Origin: Oribacterium sp. KHPX15
GTDB lineage: Bacteria > Bacillota > Clostridia > Lachnospirales > Lachnospiraceae
Assembly (NCBI RefSeq): GCF_900107835.1
Contig: NZ_FNRG01000002.1
Coordinates: 124,001-188,000, forward strand
Length of the DNA: 64,000 nucleotides
Reading direction: 5' to 3'
Shown here: positions 24,319-33,765 of the stretch, piece after piece
Layout of the letters: each line of letters opens with the position of its first letter
Numbering within the stretch: the stretch's first letter is position 1
Position numbers and translations under genes: made by a program
Notes under the pieces: model-generated
Told to the model about the DNA's origin: nothing
What the model saw: only the letters and a program-made list of their open reading frames with translations
Database searches by the model: none

Positions 24319-25425
24319 TTGAAAGAATTACATATATCTCTAAATGAATCCGGACAGCGTCTCGATAAACTTTTACATAAATATCTTTCAAAAGCAAATA
24401 CCAGCTTCATTTACAAGATGCTGAGAAAAAAGAATATCGTTTTAAATGATAAAAAAGCAGAAGGTAAGGAAATCCTGAAGGAGGGTGACTCCGTAAAGAT
24501 ATATTTCTCAGATGAAACCTTCGCAATTATGACCGGCGGAAAACAGGGGGCCGGCGCAGCAGGAGCTCCCGGAAAAGGTACAAACGCATCCGGCCCCCGG
24601 GAAAAACATTCAGCCCAAAAGCATACCAAAAGCCCTGCCTCCGGGAAATCTTTATACAAAATAACACCTGAGATACGTTCTAAGCTGGATATCCTTAGAC
24701 AGCGCGTAGTATATGAAGACAGGCATCTCCTTGTCATAGATAAACCCGCCGGTTGGATCAGCCAGAGTGATGATTCCGGCACCCTGTCCGTTAATGAACT
24801 GTGCCTTTTGTATCTTTTGGAGAAAGGCGAGCTCACCGAAAAGCAACTTGAGACCTTTAAGCCAAGTATTGCAAACCGTCTCGACAGAAACACTTCGGGA
24901 CTTATTCTTTTCGGAAAAACCCTGCCGGCGCTACAAAGCCTCGCTGAACTTTTGAGAAAACGAACCGCACAGAAATATTATCTTGCAATCGTTAACGGAA
25001 AACTGGATGAGCCCAAAACCATAAAGGGTTATCTTTCAAAAAACGAAAAGCTCAATAAGGTTGTGATAAAGAAAGAACGTTTCGAAGACTCAGCAGAAAT
25101 TAATACAGCATACGAACCAATGAAGATCACCGACAGATACACGGTTTTGAAGGTTCACCTCATCACCGGAAAGACTCACCAAATCCGTGCGCATCTTTCC
25201 TCAATAGGACACTCCATAATCGGAGATCCTAAGTATGGTGACCCGAAAGTGAACAGTTATTACAAAAAGAAGTATTCTTTGGATCATCAGCTGCTGCATT
25301 CATGGCAGCTCAAATTCCCGGAAGATCTCAGTGGCGTTCTGGAACCTCTGGCAGGAAAAACACTGACAGCAGAACCACCGAAAGAGTTTTTGATAGAACC
25401 GTCAAATACCTTTTCAAAAGCATAG
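24319..25425 (+). CDS. RluC/RluD-family 23S rRNA pseudouridine synthase
   Basis: 368 residues from TTG, with GGAAGGAG correctly spaced. Residues 1-75 are an S4 RNA-binding domain (GQRLDKLLHKYLSKANTSFIYKMLRKK). An unusual Gly/Ala/Ser-rich linker of about 35 residues follows (near 77-112). The catalytic domain carries NRLDRNTSGLILFGKT with the essential Asp near residue 193; NRLD in place of the more common HRLD is seen in this family. KTHQIRAHLSSIGHSIIGDPKYG is the second conserved block. It isomerises specific uridines in 23S rRNA. A terminator-like hairpin follows. Confidence 0.85.
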   Translation: MKELHISLNESGQRLDKLLHKYLSKANTSFIYKMLRKKNIVLNDKKAEGKEILKEGDSVKIYFSDETFAIMTGGKQGAGAAGAPGKGTNASGPREKHSAQKHTKSPASGKSLYKITPEIRSKLDILRQRVVYEDRHLLVIDKPAGWISQSDDSGTLSVNELCLLYLLEKGELTEKQLETFKPSIANRLDRNTSGLILFGKTLPALQSLAELLRKRTAQKYYLAIVNGKLDEPKTIKGYLSKNEKLNKVVIKKERFEDSAEINTAYEPMKITDRYTVLKVHLITGKTHQIRAHLSSIGHSIIGDPKYGDPKVNSYYKKKYSLDHQLLHSWQLKFPEDLSGVLEPLAGKTLTAEPPKEFLIEPSNTFSKA

Positions 25426-25446
25426 AGCCAAAACGTCAAAAATCAG

Positions 25447-25490
25447 AATCCGACTCCCTAGTGCCCCTTAGGAATCGGATTTTTGTTTTT
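25447..25490 (+). terminator. Terminator after the pseudouridine synthase gene
   Basis: Arms AATCCGA.TCC.TA (25447 onward) and TTAGGAATCGGATT pair with one bulge and one mismatch, followed by TTTTGTTTTT. Confidence 0.75.
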
Positions 25491-25619
25491 AACGGCGAAG
25501 TCGGCCGGTTTTAAAAAAGGCACCCGACGATGTTATAGTCTATTTTCAGACCTTACGCTTTTCCTGATTATGTGATATTTTCTTTTTGGTTATAAACATA
25601 TCCCTCGGAAAGAGGTTAA

Positions 25620-27368
25620 ATGTTAGCAAAAATAAACAGCGCCGGTTTGTCCGGCATGGATGGCTTTCTTGTTTCTGTCGAAGTGGACGAAAGCGACGGC
25701 CTTCCAAAATCCATAATCGTCGGCAATGTTTCCGCCTCGGTGAGAGAGGCTCTGGACCGCTGTCAGGTAGCCCTCAGAAATGCCGGTATAAATGTCCCAC
25801 CAAAAAGACTTACCATAAATCTCGCACCGGCAGACCGGCGAAAGGACGGAACCCATTTTGATCTGGCCATAGCCACCGGCATTCTTAAATCAATCTTTCT
25901 GGATAATGATTTCTCCCTGGAGGATTATGGCTTTGTGGGAGAGCTGGGTCTCGACGGAAGGATACGACATGTGAACGGAATCCTGCCTATTGTTACAGAA
26001 ATGAAAAAAGCCGGATTAAGAGGCGCCGTTGTCCCCAGGGCCGATATCCAGGAAGCCCTGGTAGTCTCCGGGATGGATATCCTGGGTGTGGAGGACCTAA
26101 TCGATCTCTGCACCATCATCGCAAGCAGAGAAAGCTTTTCCGGTCATCCCAGGGAAACACCCATGATACAAAAATCAGAGGAGTCCTATGATGTGGATTT
26201 TTCAGATATCCACGGCCAGTCCTTCTCGGTAAGAGCAGCACTGATCGCCGCTTCAGGCGGACACAACCTGCTTCTTTCAGGTGTGGCCGGCTCCGGCAAA
26301 ACCATGATCGCGAGGAGAATCCCTACCATACTTCCCGGACTCACAAGAGAAGAGAATATCGAAATCACCAAAGTCTATTCCATTGCGGGACTCCTTCCCG
26401 AAGGCTCAGCTCTTATGAACCGTCGTCCCTTCAGAACCCCTCATCACACCATTACCACTCCGTCTCTCGTTGGCGGATCCTCACCCTCAGGTGTTGTCCC
26501 CGGGGAGATAGCATTGGCATCAAAGGGCGTTCTTTTTCTGGACGAACTTCCTCTGTTTTCAAAATCTTCAATAGAAGCACTCCGCCAGCCCCTGGAAGAA
26601 AAGAAAGTGGTCATAAACCGTCTGAACGGCAGCTTCCTTTATCCCGCAGACTGTATGCTGGTGGCTGCCATGAATCCGTGTCCCTGCGGTTATTACCCGG
26701 ACAGAAGCAAATGCCACTGCACCGAAAGCCAGATCCGTCACTATCAGAGAGGCATATCCAAACCCATTCTGGAACGAATCGATCTTTGCGTTGAAGCCTC
26801 CCCCGTAACATTCGAAGAGGCTATCAGCACTGAAGCCTCCATAAGCTCCGCAGAATTAAGGAAGCAGGTTCAAAAAGCCCGGGCTATCCAGAAAGAACGA
26901 TTTAAAAACTACAGTCACCTTCATGTTAATGCTGACATGGGTGCAAAAGATATAGAAAAGTTCTGCCCGTTGAATGATGAGAGCAAAAGATTCATAGGAA
27001 AGATCTTTGAGCTCAAATCCCTTTCCATGAGAACCTATCATAAGGTACTTAAAGTAGCCAGAACCATAGCGGACCTTGAGGGATCGGAGGACATAAGCAT
27101 TAGCCATCTGAGCGAGGCTGTAAGCTACCGGGGACTGGAGGATCACCTGTACGGTGCTGCTGAGACCGGATGTGTACATCCGATCCCTTCGGGAAACGGC
27201 GGAAAAAAATTCTCTAACATAACCTCCAGGGCTAAAAGCAAGTACGGATTCACAAAACCGTCAGGATACGGCGGACCATCAGGATCAAACCCTCGTACCA
27301 CAACAAAGCATGGTCGAACTTCTGTAATTGAATCTGAAAAACTGCCTGAAAGGAGGTTCAGCCTATGA
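25620..27368 (+). CDS. ComM/YifB-type Mg-chelatase-like AAA+ ATPase
   Basis: 582 residues. The N-terminal 190 residues are the ChlI-like/Lon-protease-like domain of YifB (GLPKSIIVGNVSASVREALDR). Walker A is GVAGSGKTMIARR near residue 220, Walker B LFLDELPLF near 305, and the conserved MNPCPCGYYPD near 345. ComM is a hexameric helicase that helps branch migration of integrated DNA during transformation. The family usually ends near YRGLEDHLYG (residue 517); here about 60 Gly/Ser/Lys-rich residues follow, an unusual tail. It overlaps dprA by four bases (ATGA), so both are one recombination/competence unit. Confidence 0.88.
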   Translation: MLAKINSAGLSGMDGFLVSVEVDESDGLPKSIIVGNVSASVREALDRCQVALRNAGINVPPKRLTINLAPADRRKDGTHFDLAIATGILKSIFLDNDFSLEDYGFVGELGLDGRIRHVNGILPIVTEMKKAGLRGAVVPRADIQEALVVSGMDILGVEDLIDLCTIIASRESFSGHPRETPMIQKSEESYDVDFSDIHGQSFSVRAALIAASGGHNLLLSGVAGSGKTMIARRIPTILPGLTREENIEITKVYSIAGLLPEGSALMNRRPFRTPHHTITTPSLVGGSSPSGVVPGEIALASKGVLFLDELPLFSKSSIEALRQPLEEKKVVINRLNGSFLYPADCMLVAAMNPCPCGYYPDRSKCHCTESQIRHYQRGISKPILERIDLCVEASPVTFEEAISTEASISSAELRKQVQKARAIQKERFKNYSHLHVNADMGAKDIEKFCPLNDESKRFIGKIFELKSLSMRTYHKVLKVARTIADLEGSEDISISHLSEAVSYRGLEDHLYGAAETGCVHPIPSGNGGKKFSNITSRAKSKYGFTKPSGYGGPSGSNPRTTTKHGRTSVIESEKLPERRFSL

Positions 27369-28267
27369 CAGCTCAGGACATTAATTTTAAAAATGAAATC
27401 CGGGAACTTACACCTTTGGACAGAGAATACCCAGAGAGATTACGCCAGATACAAAATCCACCGACTACACTTTATATAAAAGGCCAGTTGCCTCCAGACG
27501 ACCTGCCGACGGTTGCCATCATCGGTTCCAGAACCTCAACGGAATACGGAATAGATGTGGCGAGGACTTTTGGCCGAGTGCTTGCATCCCGGGGCGTAGG
27601 CATCGTCAGTGGCATGGCCCTGGGAGCCGACAGCGCAGGACAGTGGGGCGCTCTTGACGGAAAAGGAAGCACGTATGCAGTTCTCGGCTGCGGAATAAAC
27701 ATCTGTTATCCCGCAAGAAACTACCGGCTTTACGATGAAATATTAAAAAATGGCGGCGGAATAATGTCGGAAGTCCCACTGGACTCACCTCCGCTTCCAA
27801 AACAATTCGCCTCCAGAAACAGAATCATATCCGCGCTTTCCGACATTGTAATAGTGATTGAGGCCAGAGAACGCTCCGGTACCTTCATCACCGTAAACAA
27901 CGCCCTCGAACAGGGTAAACAAGTCTTCGCCCTTCCCGGACGCATCACCGACCCCCTGTCAAAAGGCTGTCTCCAACTCATAAAAGAAGGTGCCGAAATC
28001 CTGACTTCCCCCGAAGACATCCTTGAGTACCTCCACCTGAAAACCCAAGGCGAGCAGCTGATCCTTGAAAAAGACACCTCCGTACTGAGCCCAAAACAAA
28101 AAGCTGTCTACGACATCCTGGAAACCGACGCCGCCCATCTCGACACCCTCGTCCCGAAATGCGGACTACCCGTCCCGGAGCTGACCGCAGTCCTACTGGA
28201 ACTTGAAATCCTAGGTTTCTCCGAATGCACGAAAACAGGATTCTACAGAAGAAAAATCTCGTTATAA
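27365..28267 (+). CDS. dprA: DNA-processing protein DprA
   Basis: 300 residues. The Rossmann-type DprA core is clear: VAIIGSRTSTEYG near residue 50, GIVSGMALGADSAGQWGAL near 80, GCGINICYPARNY, the SEVPLDSPPLPKQFASRNRIISALSD block and EARERSGTFITVNNALEQGK. The C-terminal 50 residues form a winged-helix DML1-like domain. The N-terminal SAM-like part is short, which explains a length below the common 360. DprA loads RecA on incoming single-stranded DNA. It is translationally coupled to the ComM-like gene. The sequence continues into the thrS leader without a clear terminator. Confidence 0.92.
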   Translation: MTAQDINFKNEIRELTPLDREYPERLRQIQNPPTTLYIKGQLPPDDLPTVAIIGSRTSTEYGIDVARTFGRVLASRGVGIVSGMALGADSAGQWGALDGKGSTYAVLGCGINICYPARNYRLYDEILKNGGGIMSEVPLDSPPLPKQFASRNRIISALSDIVIVIEARERSGTFITVNNALEQGKQVFALPGRITDPLSKGCLQLIKEGAEILTSPEDILEYLHLKTQGEQLILEKDTSVLSPKQKAVYDILETDAAHLDTLVPKCGLPVPELTAVLLELEILGFSECTKTGFYRRKISL

Positions 28268-28277
28268 ATGAAAATTA

Positions 28278-28306
28278 TTGACAAGACTCTTTCAGAGCAA
28301 TAGAAT
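28278..28306 (+). promoter_or_regulatory. thrS promoter
   Basis: A perfect TTGACA (28278-28283), a 17-base spacer and TAGAAT (28301-28306); start predicted near 28313, ahead of the T-box leader. Confidence 0.7.
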
Positions 28307-28350
28307 AGTGCCGTCTTTAATTTTTAACTTCCGAACCGGAAGTGCCTTAA

Positions 28351-28590
28351 ATCGTTGACGAGGACAGTAGCTTTTTCAGCCTGCTTCAGAGAGGAGCCGT
28401 TTGGTGCGAGGCTTTGCAGAAGAAAACGCGAAAACCACCTCCGAGAGGTCTTTAATCAGACCCGTTGATCACGTTATAATCAGAAAAAGTGGTTGTTGCA
28501 TAACGCAGCAGCAATTTGGGTGGAACCGCGAACTTATCGTCCCAATCTATGACTACAGTCATGGGTTGGGACGTTTCATTATAAAAAAAG
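28351..28590 (+). promoter_or_regulatory. T-box leader of thrS
   Basis: The diagnostic T-box sequence AATTTGGGTGGAACCGCG occurs at 28513-28530, followed by a terminator hairpin (28538-28573, CGTCCCAA..TTGGGACG) and a T-rich stretch. Upstream lie stem I elements (AGAGAGGAG and GGTGCGAGG around 28387-28411) and an ACC triplet at 28434-28436, a plausible threonine specifier. Uncharged tRNA-Thr is expected to favour the antiterminator and switch on thrS. The 28268-28632 gap is fully explained by promoter plus leader. Confidence 0.88.
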
Positions 28591-28632
28591 CTTCCCCAAA
28601 GAGCTTTTCTGTCTAAACAAAGGAGAACCAAA

Positions 28633-30519
28633 ATGGAAAAAGAAGAGATTTTAAAGGTGTATCGTCATTCTCTTGCACACATCCTTGCAAAGGCTGTCAT
28701 CGAAATCTACGGCAAAGAAGTACAGTATGCAATCGGACCGGAGATCGAAGACGGAGCTTACTATGACTTTGCATTACCCGAGGGTAAGACAATAACCGAC
28801 AAGGATTTCAAGCAGATTGAAAACAAAATGCGCGAGATCATAAAGAGAAGAGAGGACTGGACCCGTAAGGAAGTATCAAAGGCTGAAGCCCTTGACATCT
28901 TCAAGGATCAGAAGTTCAAGACCGAGCTTATCAATGATCTTCCTGAGGACGAAATCATTACCATCTACTATACAGGCGAAGATTATGTTGACCTCTGCCG
29001 CGGACCTCACGTAGACAATTCACAGGAGCTTATGAGCGCAGCCTTCGAGCTTCACGCAGCTTCCATGGCTTACTGGAGAGGCGACGAGAAGAGAGATAAG
29101 CTTCAGAGAGTTTACTTCTATGCATTCCCTACCAAGGATGAGCTCAAGCAGCACATCAAGATGATCGAGGAAGCGAGAGAGCGCGACCACAAGAAGATCG
29201 GTGCTCAGCTCGAGCTTTTCATGTTTGACGAGACCGCTCCCGGTATGCCATACTGGCTCCCACGCGGATGGGTAATGTATCAGACTCTCCTTAAGTACAG
29301 CCGCGAGCTTCAGAAGGCTCACGGATATACAGAGATCTCAGCTCCGCTTATCAACAACAAGAAGCTCTGGCTCATCAGCGGACACTGGGCACATTATCTC
29401 AACAATATGTTCATCGTTCCCGGTATCGAGGGTCACCTCGCAGCAGACGCTGATATCAACGGCGTTATCGAGAACCTTAAGAATCAGGAAGAGGCTCCTA
29501 AGGCTGTAAAGATCATGGCAGGTTCCGTTGTTTACAACCGTGAGAACCTTGACACCATGGCAGCAAAGCCCATGAACTGTCCCAATGCCATGATGACCTT
29601 CAAGCGCAAGAACCGTTCCTACAAGGAGCTTCCAATCCGTTACAGCGAGTACGACGTTCTTCACCGTAAGGAGAAGTCAGGTCAGATGAACGGACTATTC
29701 CGTGTACAGGAGTTCCGTCAGGATGATGACCATACATTCGTAATGGAATCTCAAATCAAGGACGAGATCAAGGATATCATTGCAATCGCAGATGAGATTT
29801 ACACAACCTTTGGTGTAACCTACCGTGCAGAGCTTTCAACACGTCCGGATGACTTCATGGGTGACATCGAGGTTTGGAACCAGGCTGAAGCTGACCTTAA
29901 GGAGATCCTTACAGAGCAGTACGGCGAGAACGGATTCGAGATCAATGAAGGCGACGGTGCATTCTACGGTCCTAAGATCGACCTTCAGATCAAGGATGCC
30001 CTCGGAAGAGAATGGCAGTGCGGAACTATCCAGCTTGACTTCCAGCTTCCTCACAACTTCGGCCTCACCTACATCAATGACCAGGGTGAGTCTGTTATGC
30101 CTGTAGTTATCCATCGTGCCATCTACGGTTCACTTGAGCGTTTCATCGGTATTGTCATCGAGAACTTCAAGGGAATGTTCCCGTTCTGGCTTAACCCATA
30201 TCAGGTAGGTATCGTTCCTATCCGTGAGAACCACAATGAATATGCAAAGAAGGTTGAAGAGGCTCTTACAGCAGCAGGCGTTCGTGTTGAGGCTGATTAC
30301 TCAGACAACAATATGAAGACCAAGATCAAGGGCTTCAAGAACTTTAAGGATCCTTATATCCTGGTTCTCGGAGATAAGGAGGCTGAGGAGAATACTGTTT
30401 CCATCAATATCCGCGGAACCAACAAGCAGGTTCAGAATGTTCCTCTTGATAAGTTCGTTGAGATCTGTAAGAAACTTAATACAGAGCATACTCTTGAGCT
30501 TCCGGAGAACTTCGACTGA
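28633..30519 (+). CDS. thrS: Threonyl-tRNA synthetase lacking the TGS domain
   Basis: 628 residues. It begins directly at the editing domain (HSLAHILAKAV at residue 12), so the N-terminal TGS ubiquitin-like domain of about 60 residues is absent. The editing motif CRGPHV is near 122. The class II catalytic core has KPMNCP (near 313), FRQDDDHTF and VIHRAIYGSLERF, keeping the Cys and two His zinc ligands. Between HWAHYLNNMF and KPMNCP there is an extra stretch of roughly 35-40 residues; MNCPNA replaces the usual MNCPGH. The anticodon-binding domain is complete. AAAGGAG precedes the start; regulation is by the T-box. Confidence 0.93.
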   Translation: MEKEEILKVYRHSLAHILAKAVIEIYGKEVQYAIGPEIEDGAYYDFALPEGKTITDKDFKQIENKMREIIKRREDWTRKEVSKAEALDIFKDQKFKTELINDLPEDEIITIYYTGEDYVDLCRGPHVDNSQELMSAAFELHAASMAYWRGDEKRDKLQRVYFYAFPTKDELKQHIKMIEEARERDHKKIGAQLELFMFDETAPGMPYWLPRGWVMYQTLLKYSRELQKAHGYTEISAPLINNKKLWLISGHWAHYLNNMFIVPGIEGHLAADADINGVIENLKNQEEAPKAVKIMAGSVVYNRENLDTMAAKPMNCPNAMMTFKRKNRSYKELPIRYSEYDVLHRKEKSGQMNGLFRVQEFRQDDDHTFVMESQIKDEIKDIIAIADEIYTTFGVTYRAELSTRPDDFMGDIEVWNQAEADLKEILTEQYGENGFEINEGDGAFYGPKIDLQIKDALGREWQCGTIQLDFQLPHNFGLTYINDQGESVMPVVIHRAIYGSLERFIGIVIENFKGMFPFWLNPYQVGIVPIRENHNEYAKKVEEALTAAGVRVEADYSDNNMKTKIKGFKNFKDPYILVLGDKEAEENTVSINIRGTNKQVQNVPLDKFVEICKKLNTEHTLELPENFD

Positions 30520-30550
30520 TCACATAAATACATATAAAGGTAATTCATAG

Positions 30551-32545
30551 ATGTCAAATAGCTTAATCATCGTTGAGTCTCCTGCAAAGGTAAAGACCAT
30601 AAAAAAATTTCTTGGAAAAACTTATACCGTGGATGCCACCATGGGTCATCTCATAGATATGCCGAAGAGTTCTCTCGGTGTAGATGTGGAGAATGGTTAC
30701 GAACCTAAGTACATAACCATCCGCGGTAAAGGTGAGCTTCTTTCAAAGCTGAAAAAAGAAGCAAAAAAAGCCGATAAAATATATCTCGCAACCGACCCGG
30801 ACCGCGAGGGAGAGGCCATCAGCTGGCATCTCAAAAACGAGCTTGATAAGGATGCTTCCAACAGAAACAAAATATCACGTATCACCTTTAACGAGATAAC
30901 AAAGAATGCGGTTAAGAATGCAATCAAGAGCCCCAGAGATATTGACATGGATCTCGTTAATGCCCAGCAGGCCCGCAGAGTCATAGACCGTTTGGTGGGT
31001 TATACCATCAGTCCCTTATTATGGAAGAAAATCCGTAAGGGACTTTCCGCAGGACGTGTACAGTCTGTAGCGCTTCGCATGATCTGCGACCGTGAAGCAG
31101 AAATTGCAGCCTTCACACCTGAAGAGTACTGGTCACTTGATGCCCACCTTCTTCATGGCAAAAAGAAATTAACTGCAGCCTTTTACGGCAAAGATAAAAA
31201 AATGCCTCTGCCGGATGAAGCGTCCGTTGACGATGTCATAAAGCATATCGGTAAAACAGATTTCACTATTTCCGATATCAAAAAATCCGAACGCAGAAAG
31301 AAAGCCCCTCTGCCTTTTACTACAAGTACCATGCAGCAGGAGGCAGCCAAGTCTCTCGGATTTGCAACAAGCAAAACCATGAAGCTTGCCCAGACTCTCT
31401 ACGAGGATGGTTACATAACCTATCTTCGTACCGACAGTACCCGTATCTCGGTTGAAGCCGATGCAGCTGCAAAAATCTTCATATCCGATAAATACGGTGA
31501 GGAATACGTAAACGGCGGTTCACAGGATGCCCGCAAGCCTCAGGAACCGGAAGTAAAGATCCAGGATGCTCACGAAGCTATCCGTCCTACAGATCTTGAC
31601 ATGACACCGGAAGAGGCTAAAGCAAAGCTCCAGAGAGATGAAGCCCGTCTTTATACTCTTGTATACAAGCGTTTTCTCGCAAGCCGCATGACTTCTGCAG
31701 TTTATGACACCGAATCCGTAAAGCTTGATGCCAAGGGTTATGTATTTACATTAAACGGATCAAAGCTTAAGTTTGACGGTTTCCTGTCTGTATACATGTC
31801 AGAAGAGGATAAGGCCGATAAGGATGTATCCCTTCCGGAAATGAAGGAAGGCGAAAAACTCAGTTTCCAGAGTTTTGATAAGGAACAGCATTTTACCCAG
31901 CCTCCTGCTCACTACACAGAGGCTTCTCTTGTAAAGACACTGGAAGAAGACGGTATCGGCAGACCTTCTACTTATGCTCCTACCATCGGCACACTGCTGG
32001 CAAGAAGATATATCACAAAGGAAAAGAAGAATATCTTCGTTACAGAGCTTGGACAGGCTGTAGATGACATGATGCAGAAGAATTTTCCGACCATTGTGGA
32101 TACAGCTTTCACTGCCAACATGGAATCACTTCTGGATACTGTTGCAAACGGCAACATCAGCTGGAAGACCCTGGTTGAGAATTTTTATCCGGATCTGTCA
32201 CAGGCAGTTGAAAAGGCTCATCAGGAGGTTGAAAAGATCACCATCCGTGATGAAGAAACAGACATCGAGTGCGACAAATGCGGACGCAGGATGGTTATCA
32301 AGTACGGACCTCACGGTAAGTTCCTTGCATGTCCGGGATTCCCTGAATGCATGAACACCAAACCCTATGTGGAATACGCCGGCTTTATATGTCCGGATTG
32401 CGGTTCCGAATGTGTAAAACGCCGTTCCAAGAAAGGACGTATTTTCTACAGCTGTTCAAATTATCCGGAGTGCAATTACATGACCTGGAACAAACCAAAA
32501 GAAGCAACAGCAGGGGAGAAGAAGGACGGCGAGATCATGTGCTGA
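30551..32545 (+). CDS. topA: DNA topoisomerase I
   Basis: 664 residues, type IA. The TOPRIM domain begins LIIVESPAKVKTIKKFLG and carries the acidic triad TDPDREGEAISWHL near 85-95. Catalytic Tyr291 lies in ITYLRTDSTRIS. The C-terminus holds two zinc fingers: CDKCGRRM...CPGFPEC near 573-597 and CPDCGSECV...CSNYPEC near 615-640. It relaxes negative supercoils. It starts 31 bases after thrS and is probably co-transcribed. In many Firmicutes codY sits just after topA; here rpsB follows directly, with its own promoter. Confidence 0.95.
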   Translation: MSNSLIIVESPAKVKTIKKFLGKTYTVDATMGHLIDMPKSSLGVDVENGYEPKYITIRGKGELLSKLKKEAKKADKIYLATDPDREGEAISWHLKNELDKDASNRNKISRITFNEITKNAVKNAIKSPRDIDMDLVNAQQARRVIDRLVGYTISPLLWKKIRKGLSAGRVQSVALRMICDREAEIAAFTPEEYWSLDAHLLHGKKKLTAAFYGKDKKMPLPDEASVDDVIKHIGKTDFTISDIKKSERRKKAPLPFTTSTMQQEAAKSLGFATSKTMKLAQTLYEDGYITYLRTDSTRISVEADAAAKIFISDKYGEEYVNGGSQDARKPQEPEVKIQDAHEAIRPTDLDMTPEEAKAKLQRDEARLYTLVYKRFLASRMTSAVYDTESVKLDAKGYVFTLNGSKLKFDGFLSVYMSEEDKADKDVSLPEMKEGEKLSFQSFDKEQHFTQPPAHYTEASLVKTLEEDGIGRPSTYAPTIGTLLARRYITKEKKNIFVTELGQAVDDMMQKNFPTIVDTAFTANMESLLDTVANGNISWKTLVENFYPDLSQAVEKAHQEVEKITIRDEETDIECDKCGRRMVIKYGPHGKFLACPGFPECMNTKPYVEYAGFICPDCGSECVKRRSKKGRIFYSCSNYPECNYMTWNKPKEATAGEKKDGEIMC

Positions 32546-32629
32546 CCGGAAAGCTTCAGATTCAAGCCGGCCCACCGTCTGAACTGTTACGGGTCTTGCA
32601 AAGTTGTCACTTATACCTCCAAAATTAAG

Positions 32630-32659
32630 TTGACACAAAATAAAATACTATGTTATATT
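32630..32659 (+). promoter_or_regulatory. rpsB promoter
   Basis: A perfect TTGACA (32630-32635), an 18-base spacer and TATATT (32654-32659), driving a leader of about 150 bases. Confidence 0.65.
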
Positions 32660-32661
32660 AC

Positions 32662-32690
32662 AAGTCGCGTTTAAAAAGCGCGACTTTTGT
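32662..32690 (+). promoter_or_regulatory. Hairpin at the 5' end of the rpsB leader
   Basis: AAGTCGCG (32662-32669) pairs perfectly with CGCGACTT (32679-32686), followed by TTGT. Lying at the predicted transcript start, it may stabilise the mRNA or belong to S2 autoregulation. A terminator role is unlikely so close to the start. Confidence 0.5.
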
Positions 32691-32813
32691 GTATCTGCAA
32701 AAGTAACATTATAAAGCACATCTGAACGAAAACCGGAATGGTACCTGAGAATACAGGCGACGACGGTGAGCACACACATTCAGGTGGAAGATTTTAACCA
32801 GGAGGTATTTAAA

Positions 32814-33560
32814 ATGAGTGCAATTGGAATGAAGCAGCTCCTTGAGGCTGGCGTACACTTTGGTCATCAGACAAGAAGATGGAACCCTAAGATGGCTCCT
32901 TACATCTACACAGAACGTAATGGTATCCACATCATCGATCTTCAGCAGACAGTAAAGATGGTTGACGATGCATACAACGCAATGGTTAAGCTTGTACAGG
33001 ACGGTGGTACTGTTCTTTTCGTTGGTACAAAGAAGCAGGCTCAGGATGCAGTTAAGTCAGAGGCTCTTCGTTGCGGTGAGTTCTATGTAAACGAGAGATG
33101 GCTTGGCGGTATGCTTACAAACTTCAAGACAATCCAGACTCGTATCGATCGTCTTAAGGAGATCGAGAAGATGGCTGAAGACGGTACATTCGATGTTCTT
33201 CCTAAGAAGGAAGTAGCTCTTATCAAGAAGGAGTGGGACAAGCTTGAGGCTAACATCGGTGGTATCAAGGATATGAAGCAGATTCCTGATGCAATCTTCG
33301 TAGTTGATCCTAAGAAGGAGAAGATCTGCGTTAAGGAAGCTCGCACACTTGGAATCACACTTTTCGGTATCGCTGATACAAACGCTGATCCTGAGGAGCT
33401 TGATTATGTTATCCCGGGAAATGATGACGCTATCCGCGCTATCAAGCTTATCGTAGGCAAGATGGCTGATGCTGTTATCGAGGCTAAGCAGGGCGAGATG
33501 ACTGAGGAAGAGGCAGCAGCTGCTACAGCTGGTGACGATTCTGTAGTTGCAGAGGCTTAA
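32814..33560 (+). CDS. rpsB: 30S ribosomal protein S2
   Basis: 248 residues beginning [19 protein letters not shown], the standard S2 N-terminus. The frame is open back to a GTG at 32766, but CAGGAGG at 32801-32807 fixes ATG 32814. Typical S2 blocks are [33 protein letters not shown] and the C-terminal acidic/alanine-rich tail. S2 joins the small subunit late and is needed for S1 binding. It is followed by tsf as in nearly all bacteria, but three hairpins lie in the 205-base gap. Confidence 0.97.
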   Translation: MSAIGMKQLLEAGVHFGHQTRRWNPKMAPYIYTERNGIHIIDLQQTVKMVDDAYNAMVKLVQDGGTVLFVGTKKQAQDAVKSEALRCGEFYVNERWLGGMLTNFKTIQTRIDRLKEIEKMAEDGTFDVLPKKEVALIKKEWDKLEANIGGIKDMKQIPDAIFVVDPKKEKICVKEARTLGITLFGIADTNADPEELDYVIPGNDDAIRAIKLIVGKMADAVIEAKQGEMTEEEAAAATAGDDSVVAEA

Positions 33561-33563
33561 TTG

Positions 33564-33712
33564 AAAGAATCCTTACGGATTCTTTTGAAGCGCTCAAAGC
33601 CGCGTGGCTCCCGCGATTAAAAAACAAATCGCGGGCAGATATAAAAACAACATGAACCCGGCATTAGACAATTTAATAGATTGCTAAATGCTGGGTTCAT
33701 TTCATTTTAAAA
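33564..33712 (+). terminator. Three consecutive hairpins between rpsB and tsf
   Basis: Hairpin 1 is AAAGAATCC/GGATTCTTT with a TTAC loop (33564-33586). Hairpin 2 is CCCGCGATT/AATCGCGGG (33610-33635). Hairpin 3 is a long stem ATGAACCC.GCATT with its partner (33652-33700), followed by TTCATTTT. The first and third have terminator character, so tsf output is likely set by partial termination or processing. Confidence 0.65.
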
Positions 33713-33765
33713 ACAATAAGTGAAGATTATTCTTCCATAATAAATTAATCCAGGAGGATACAACA

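Noticed and set aside
32546-32813. codY expected after topA
   Set aside because: No open frame of that size exists; the gap holds only the rpsB promoter and leader.
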